Part shown: piece by piece, positions 7,043 through 10,836 of the stretch
How the letters are laid out: each line of letters begins with the position of its first letter
Position numbering within the stretch: the stretch's first letter is position 1
The notes under the pieces: generated by a model
What the model saw: only the letters and a program-made list of their open reading frames with translations
What the model was told of the DNA's origin: nothing
Database searches by the model: none
Assembly: GCA_017304505.1 (NCBI GenBank)
Contig: JAFKKQ010000332.1
Location: 1 to 10,836 of the forward strand
Reading direction: 5' to 3'
Origin: Hyphomicrobiales bacterium
Lineage (GTDB): Bacteria; Pseudomonadota; Alphaproteobacteria; Rhizobiales; Xanthobacteraceae
Length of the DNA stretch: 10,836 nt
Translations under genes and position numbers: made by a program

Positions 7043-7060
7043 CCTGATGAAAGCATCAGG
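7043..7060 (-). terminator. hairpin at the junction of the priming transferase and glycosyltransferase genes
   Basis: CCTGATG (7043-7049) and CATCAGG (7054-7060) form a perfect 7-bp stem with a 4-nt loop, enclosing the TGA (complement of 7056-7058) of the priming transferase. There is no U-tract. Because the next gene continues on the same strand, it may be an RNA processing or stability element that lowers expression of the downstream gene rather than a full terminator. Confidence 0.35.
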
Positions 7061-7850
7061 TGCCGGTGCCAGACAGGAATTCTTGTCGCAACGTCCTTAA
7101 CATAATCTTGAGATCGAGCCACAGCGACCAAGTCTCGATATATTCGAGGTCGTAGTCGACGCGCGCGATGGCCTCGTCGGCCTGCCGGGTGCTGCCACGG
7201 CAGCCGTGGACCTGCGCCAGCCCCGTGATGCCGGGCCGGACAATGTGCCGCTGGAAGTAGTAGGGCACCAGGTCCTCGTAGAGAAGACCTGCCGACAGCA
7301 TGCCGGGAACGTGGGGCCGCGGGCCGACCAGCGACATGTCGCCTCTGATGACGTTGATGAGTTGCGGCAACTCGTCGAGGCTGGTGTTGCGCAGGAACCG
7401 GCCGATCGGTGTCACGCGCGAATCGCCTTTCATCGCCTGCTGGGTTCCCGAGCGGTCGCCGAGATGGGCGTACATCGTGCGGAATTTGTAAATATGGAAG
7501 CGACGATTCCGGTAGCCGTATCGCGGCTGGCTGAACAGAACCGGGCCCGGCGAGGTCCATTTGACGGCAGCCGCGATGGCCAGGAACAGCGGCGCGAAAA
7601 ACAGCAGCGCTGAACTTGCCGCCGCCAGATCGAAGGCTCGCTTCAATCCAAGGCGAATGGACTCGCGCGAACGAACCCGGCGCCCGGTTCGGTAGGTTCT
7701 ACGACGAACGGAATCGAAGTGATGACTAGAGCTGAAAGGATCGGACTTGTGACGCTCGGTGTTGGCGTAGGCCGCCTGCAGGAAGGTGGATTTCCGCTCT
7801 TGCCAGAGAGACACGACATCGTCTTGAGGAAAGGATGCGGTAACGGTCAT
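7056..7850 (-). CDS. priming polyprenyl-phosphate sugar-1-phosphate transferase (bacterial sugar transferase)
   Basis: This enzyme starts EPS repeat-unit assembly by moving a sugar phosphate from a UDP-sugar to undecaprenyl phosphate at the inner membrane. The 264-aa protein is of the short ExoY/PglC kind: it lacks the large multi-membrane N-terminal region of WbaP/WcaJ and has instead a basic, Ser/Arg-rich stretch of about 65 residues. A KRAFDL entry (70-75) leads into a single hydrophobic segment (76-97). Then come KFRTM (122-126), RFLRNTSLDELPQL (151-164, with the catalytic Asp159-Glu160 pair of the family), GDMSLVGPRP (170-179) and RPGITG (205-210). The C-terminal helix covers roughly 228-251 (IARVDYDLEYIETWSLWLDL). 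ATG 7850 is preferred over the adjacent GTG 7853 because GGGAG (complement of 7856-7860) lies 5 nt from the ATG. It is first in a minus-strand operon with the glycosyltransferase at 5775-7016. The exact sugar, glucose or galactose being common, is not determined. Confidence 0.93.
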   Translation of the reverse strand: MTVTASFPQDDVVSLWQERKSTFLQAAYANTERHKSDPFSSSHHFDSVRRRTYRTGRRVRSRESIRLGLKRAFDLAAASSALLFFAPLFLAIAAAVKWTSPGPVLFSQPRYGYRNRRFHIYKFRTMYAHLGDRSGTQQAMKGDSRVTPIGRFLRNTSLDELPQLINVIRGDMSLVGPRPHVPGMLSAGLLYEDLVPYYFQRHIVRPGITGLAQVHGCRGSTRQADEAIARVDYDLEYIETWSLWLDLKIMLRTLRQEFLSGTGT

Positions 7851-8277
7851 CACGACTCCCTTTACGCGGCAAACCCGATGTCACGAGCTGCGCCGGCGAT
7901 CATCGACACAGGACTCCGCTGCATCGGTATACGTTGCAGTGCACAACACTGCGGAAACAATAAAGCCAGATGAAGGTTGCGTGGCCGACCCGCGATATTT
8001 TCGCGGATTCTTTGTGGCCCAGGGTGTGCACAAACGCCTTTTGCAGCAAGGAGATACCGGCAGGTCCGTGTGCCGGTACGACCTTACGGCGGCGCCGGCA
8101 GGATTGATTTGGCAGGCTCGATTCGCGCGCATCGTTTTCGCAATGGAGACGATAGATTTGCTCCGGTGAAAGCGTTACGGTTGTATCGGAAGAAAGCTGC
8201 CGTCCGGTTTTTAGATTGCCGTATTCGGGTGCCGCGGGCTTCTTTGCTGTAGCGGACGACGACGGGCGGATTTGACG
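7851..8277. promoter_or_regulatory. divergent regulatory region with several inverted repeats
   Basis: This 427-bp stretch separates the minus-strand priming transferase from the plus-strand export genes, and I see no credible gene in it. It holds three perfect inverted repeats: GCAGTG-N5-CACTGC (7936-7952), CCGCGA-N5-TCGCGG (7990-8006) and TACCGGCA-N8-TGCCGGTA (8055-8078). It also has an extra copy of CCGGCAGG (8057-8064 and 8095-8102). Promoters for both directions are expected here, but no -35/-10 pair stands out enough to place. The first dyad is about 90 bp upstream of the transferase ATG, a position where an operator would act. Confidence 0.5.
8055..8078. promoter_or_regulatory. 8-bp perfect inverted repeat TACCGGCA-N8-TGCCGGTA
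   Basis: Both arms are perfectly complementary over 8 bp around an 8-nt spacer (8063-8070), the longest exact dyad in the divergent region. It could be a regulator site read from either side or a stem in the 5' UTR of either operon. A partial copy (CCGGCAGG) recurs 38 bp to the right at 8095-8102. Confidence 0.4.
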
Positions 8278-8493
8278 ATGGCGCATCTGCCCAAGGTTTC
8301 GGCCCGAAGCACGGCAGGCGAAAGCGACAAGTCGGCAGCGTTTGGGTCTGAGGCGGACTCCGTCGGATCGGAGGACGATGTGCAACTTGCAGCCACCGTG
8401 GCCAAACCCAAATGCCTGCGAAAGCTGATGATCGCGGCAAACATCCTGATGTGGCTTCTTATTGCTGCTGCAATTCGCTGGTTGTTTTTCTGA
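8278..8493 (+). CDS. small tail-anchored membrane protein, unknown function
   Basis: I do not recognise a family. The 71-aa product has a Ser/Ala/Asp/Glu-rich, probably disordered N-terminal 42 residues and a basic patch KPKCLRK (43-49). A single hydrophobic segment follows (about 50-66, MIAANILMWLLIAAAI), and it ends RWLFF at the very C-terminus. The positive patch before the helix predicts the N-terminus in the cytoplasm and the tail at the periplasmic face. ATG 8278 is chosen over TTG 8272; the upstream GGGCGGA is a weak ribosome-binding site. It lies 110 nt before the export lipoprotein on the same strand and could be the first gene of that operon, but coding status rests on composition and context only. 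Confidence 0.5.
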   Translation: MAHLPKVSARSTAGESDKSAAFGSEADSVGSEDDVQLAATVAKPKCLRKLMIAANILMWLLIAAAIRWLFF

Positions 8494-8549
8494 ACGGCCG
8501 TTCTTGGAACTCATTCCCATTCCCGATGTTGCTTGTGCGGCGGCATCGG
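8492..8549. promoter_or_regulatory. 12-bp palindrome and hairpin between the small ORF and the export lipoprotein gene
   Basis: GAACGGCCGTTC (8492-8503) is a perfect 12-bp palindrome overlapping the small gene's TGA, and its right half re-pairs as GTTC-TTG-GAAC (8500-8510). Next, CCGATG (8523-8528) pairs with CATCGG (8544-8549); two G-U pairs and a G-C pair extend the stem inward. A T6 run lies at 8572-8577, too far from the stem for a classical terminator. It may be an operator for the export genes or a 5' UTR structure. Confidence 0.3.
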
Positions 8550-8603
8550 TTACCAGCGTGACGGGGGGACGTTTTTTCGGCACAGTACCGGCGTGAGGGG
8601 GTC

Positions 8604-9215
8604 ATGGCGTATCGTATCTTTTGCGTTTTAGGAAGTTTGCTTGTCTTGGCGGGTTGCAACACGCTCGCTGCGGAAGCCCCGCCTCCTTCGGCATCGATGG
8701 CAAGCATGCGAGCGCCCGGAGCGCGGGCTTCGGATTTCTCGTCGCGCGCGTCCTACGGGGCTTATGTCCTGCGTCCGTCGGATCAGATCCGCGTCCAGGT
8801 TTACGACGATCCAAATATTACCGGCGAATACCAGGTCGACAGCAGCGGCTTTATCTCGATACCGCTCGCCGGGCGGATCAAGGCGTCGGGTTCGACGCCG
8901 GCACAGCTTGAGCAGGCGATTGCGGCGCGATTGCGCGAAGGCATGCTGAAGAAACCGGGCGTGAACGTTCAAGTCATCAACTACGGCCCGGTTTATGTGC
9001 ACGGCGAGGTGAAGCGCGCCGGCGATTTTCCGTACAAGCCCGGTCTCACCGTCATGGACGGCGTTGCACTCGCCGGCGGATACACATACCGCGCCGATGA
9101 AGACAAGGTGTTCATCACGCGGGCGGGTTCCAATGTCGAACGTGCCTATCCGCTGAATCGGCGCATCCCGATCTTTCCCGGCGACAACGTCCGCATCCCT
9201 GAACGATTCTTCTGA
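8604..9215 (+). CDS. polysaccharide export lipoprotein (short Wza/GumB type)
   Basis: This 203-aa periplasmic/outer-membrane lipoprotein belongs to the family that forms the export channel for EPS or capsule. The signal peptide ends in the lipobox LAGC (15-18), so Cys18 should be lipidated. A Poly_export domain covers about 53-127, starting YVLRPSDQIRVQVYDDPNITG and including FISIPLAGRIKASGSTPAQLE. A SLBB-type beta-grasp domain follows (about 128-180), with VYVHGEVKRAGDFPYKPGLTV and ALAGGYT. It is close to GumB in size and lacks the second SLBB and the C-terminal amphipathic helix that makes the outer-membrane pore in E. coli Wza (379 aa). ATG 8604 has GAGG (8595-8598) 5 nt upstream. The beta-barrel gene next door may supply the missing outer-membrane pore; that is inference. 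Confidence 0.92.
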   Translation: MAYRIFCVLGSLLVLAGCNTLAAEAPPPSASMASMRAPGARASDFSSRASYGAYVLRPSDQIRVQVYDDPNITGEYQVDSSGFISIPLAGRIKASGSTPAQLEQAIAARLREGMLKKPGVNVQVINYGPVYVHGEVKRAGDFPYKPGLTVMDGVALAGGYTYRADEDKVFITRAGSNVERAYPLNRRIPIFPGDNVRIPERFF

Positions 9216-9396
9216 TCGCCGTGTGCGCGAGGCTGCGCGCGCCGATGGTTGAACGAACGACATCGGTCGGTTGGAACAGCGGAGCGCGACCGCACAATCG
9301 TCACAGTTCGCGTGCTTCGTGTTTCTTGCTGCAACGCGGGAACAACCCGCGGGACGAGCAGGTTGCCACTCAACCGGTGCCGAGCGACTCGGCCAC

Positions 9397-9401
9397 GGGA
9401 G
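9397..9401 (+). promoter_or_regulatory. ribosome-binding site that sets the beta-barrel start
   Basis: GGGAG lies 5 nt before GTG 9407. This favours GTG 9407 over the far-upstream in-frame GTG 9221, which has no such site and would add 62 Arg/Ser-rich residues ahead of the signal peptide. Confidence 0.5.
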
Positions 9402-9406
9402 CAACA

Positions 9407-10831
9407 GTGCGGTTAGCGTATGCGTGTTGGATTGCCGACATCTTGAAGGCCGGTTGGCGCGCGAGGGGCGCAACCGAATCGCAGCGCAGAACGGCGGTTG
9501 CTGCAGCTTTGGCTTTTGTTGCCGGCTCCCTGTGTAACGTGTCGATCGCAAACGCACAGGTCGTGTGGCCTCCGATACCGCCGCAGCCGACACCTTGGAA
9601 TGCCTTGCAGGTGATGGAGCCTGTTCCGTTCGTGCAGCGATGGGAGATGTCAGGCGTTGAAGATATCCGTCCGGAGGACACCCCGGTGAAGACGCGGCTG
9701 CAGCCCGGTTACGAGGTTCGTGGCGTGCGCGCGGGCGACTGGCTGTTCCAGCCCTCGCTGACGGCGGGCGGATTCTACAGCAGCAACGTGTTCGCATCGC
9801 CGACCGATAAGCGCGGCGACATGATCTTCCGTTTTCACCCGAGCCTGCGTGTGGATTCGCTCTGGGAGCGTCATTCGCTGTCGGTGCAGGCGGATGTCGA
9901 ATCCGACACCTACCGCAGCAATCCGGGGCTCGATCAGGTCAATGCCAGCATTCGCGCGCGGGGCCGTTTCGACATTTGGCACGACACCGCCATCCTGACC
10001 AATTTCCGCGTTGCGAAGTTGCACGAAGATGTCGGCAGCCTGAGTTCTCCCGCGGGCGCCGTCCAGCCGACACCTTACGATTTTGCCACGGCCGACGTGA
10101 CCTTCTGGCGCCAGTTCAATCGCCTTTCGGTGTCGGGCGGGGCGCGGGTCGATTCGTACGATTACGGGTCGACCCGCGCGCAGAACGGCTCGGTCATCAA
10201 TCAGGACAGCCGCGACGGGCAAATTTACGTCGCACACAGCCGCGTCGAATATGTCTTCTCTCCTTACCTCGGCGTGTTCGGCGCGGTGGAAGGAAACCGG
10301 CGCGAATTGCGCGGCTCGCCGGTGCGATCCTTGAGTTCCGATGGCTATCGCACGCTTGGCGGCGTCAATTTGGAATTGTCACGCCTAGTGAAGGCGGAGA
10401 TCGCCGTGGGCTATGCCGACCAGATGTTTGACGCGCCGTCCATCGCGCGCGCCGCCGGCCCGGCCTACCGGTTCCTGCTGACCTGGAGCCCCACCCGGTT
10501 GCTCGACATCAAATTCCGCGCCGAAAGCATGGTGACGCAGGCGGTCGACACCGATGTCGCCGGGATTCGCGCGGAATCGCTGCAGCTCGGATTCGATTAC
10601 GAATTGAGGCGGAATGTCATCGTCTCGGCCGCGGCGATCTACGAGCGTGACAAGTTCCTCGATCGGCTGCGAGACGACACGGTGTTCGCCACGCTCGAGG
10701 AGGTGCGATACATGCTCAATCGTTTCTGGTCCGTGTCATTGCGTCATCAATATATCAAACGCGAGAGCAATGTTCCGACCGCGGCTTACGACAGACACGA
10801 GGTTGGCCTCAATGTCACAGCACGGTTCTGA
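9407..10831 (+). CDS. outer-membrane beta-barrel protein of a polysaccharide cluster (BBP2-like)
   Basis: The protein is probably an outer-membrane beta-barrel that helps secrete or anchor the polysaccharide. From GTG 9407 it is 474 aa. A signal peptide with basic RR, a hydrophobic AVAAALAFVAGSL core and an ANA-Q cleavage site ends at about residue 50. A proline-rich linker (VVWPPIPPQPTPWN) follows. The rest shows alternating amphipathic strands with aromatic girdles, for example GDWLFQPSLTAGGFYSSNVF and the later RYMLNRFWSVSLRHQYIKRES. The last residue is phenylalanine (NVTARF), the usual outer-membrane insertion signal. Its overall look fits the BBP2/EpsL-type barrels often next to Wza-like genes. 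An in-frame GTG at 9221, 5 nt after the export gene stop, would give 536 aa; TTG 9443 is another option giving a shorter signal peptide. The stop is inside the window, 5 nt from its edge. Confidence 0.85.
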   Translation: MRLAYACWIADILKAGWRARGATESQRRTAVAAALAFVAGSLCNVSIANAQVVWPPIPPQPTPWNALQVMEPVPFVQRWEMSGVEDIRPEDTPVKTRLQPGYEVRGVRAGDWLFQPSLTAGGFYSSNVFASPTDKRGDMIFRFHPSLRVDSLWERHSLSVQADVESDTYRSNPGLDQVNASIRARGRFDIWHDTAILTNFRVAKLHEDVGSLSSPAGAVQPTPYDFATADVTFWRQFNRLSVSGGARVDSYDYGSTRAQNGSVINQDSRDGQIYVAHSRVEYVFSPYLGVFGAVEGNRRELRGSPVRSLSSDGYRTLGGVNLELSRLVKAEIAVGYADQMFDAPSIARAAGPAYRFLLTWSPTRLLDIKFRAESMVTQAVDTDVAGIRAESLQLGFDYELRRNVIVSAAAIYERDKFLDRLRDDTVFATLEEVRYMLNRFWSVSLRHQYIKRESNVPTAAYDRHEVGLNVTARF

Positions 10832-10836
10832 CGGTA

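Noticed and set aside
7939..8169. Plus-strand open frame of 76 codons in the divergent region
   Set aside because: It starts inside one inverted repeat and runs through two others, has no convincing ribosome-binding site, and its translation has no recognisable features.
7900..8583. Minus-strand open frame of 227 codons across the regulatory region and small gene
   Set aside because: Low-complexity Ser/Arg/Pro-rich translation, antisense to the small membrane protein, and no clear ribosome-binding site.
8628..9797. Minus-strand open frame of 389 codons
   Set aside because: Antisense to the export lipoprotein and the start of the beta-barrel gene; Arg/Ala/Ser-rich shadow with no domain.

Overview
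The window looks like part of an exopolysaccharide (EPS) or surface-glycan locus from a GC-rich alphaproteobacterium. Codon third positions are mostly G or C. The protein sequences resemble those of the Bradyrhizobium/Rhodopseudomonas/Afipia group (Nitrobacteraceae); that placement is inferred from remembered family sequences, not from a search. No rRNA, tRNA, insertion sequence or CRISPR array is visible.

Layout. (1) 1-1103, plus strand: the 3' part of a comEC/rec2-type competence membrane protein, cut by an in-frame TAA at 693-695. The frame then runs on cleanly to a TAG at 1101-1103. (2) 1107-1529, minus: a small uncharacterised protein, convergent with comEC and only 3 nt from it. (3) 1639-2739, minus: a GT-B family 4 glycosyltransferase. 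(4) 2740-3027: a divergent intergenic region with a three-copy 13-bp tandem repeat and a nested dyad. (5) 3028-4788 and 4822-5745, plus: an ABC exporter (membrane and ATPase domains fused) followed by a zinc-ribbon SAM methyltransferase, probably one operon. (6) 5775-7016 and 7056-7850, minus: a second GT4-like glycosyltransferase and a priming polyprenyl-phosphate sugar-1-phosphate transferase. They are transcribed together with the priming enzyme first. (7) 7851-8277: a regulatory region of about 430 bp rich in inverted repeats. (8) 8278-8493, 8604-9215 and 9407-10831, plus: a small tail-anchored membrane protein, a short GumB/Wza-like export lipoprotein, and an outer-membrane beta-barrel protein.

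How the genes fit together (inference from families). The priming transferase loads the first sugar phosphate onto undecaprenyl phosphate at the inner membrane. The two glycosyltransferases extend it and the methyltransferase may modify it. The ABC exporter is a candidate flippase for the lipid-linked product, and no Wzx or Wzy is visible here. The export lipoprotein and the beta-barrel protein would form the periplasmic and outer-membrane exit route. A co-polymerase (Wzc/GumC type) would be expected beyond the right edge.

The most notable points are the single in-frame nonsense codon in comEC, the 13-bp tandem repeat, competing hairpins in the leader of the 140-aa hypothetical gene, several dyads upstream of both export and priming genes, and a small membrane protein at the head of the export genes.
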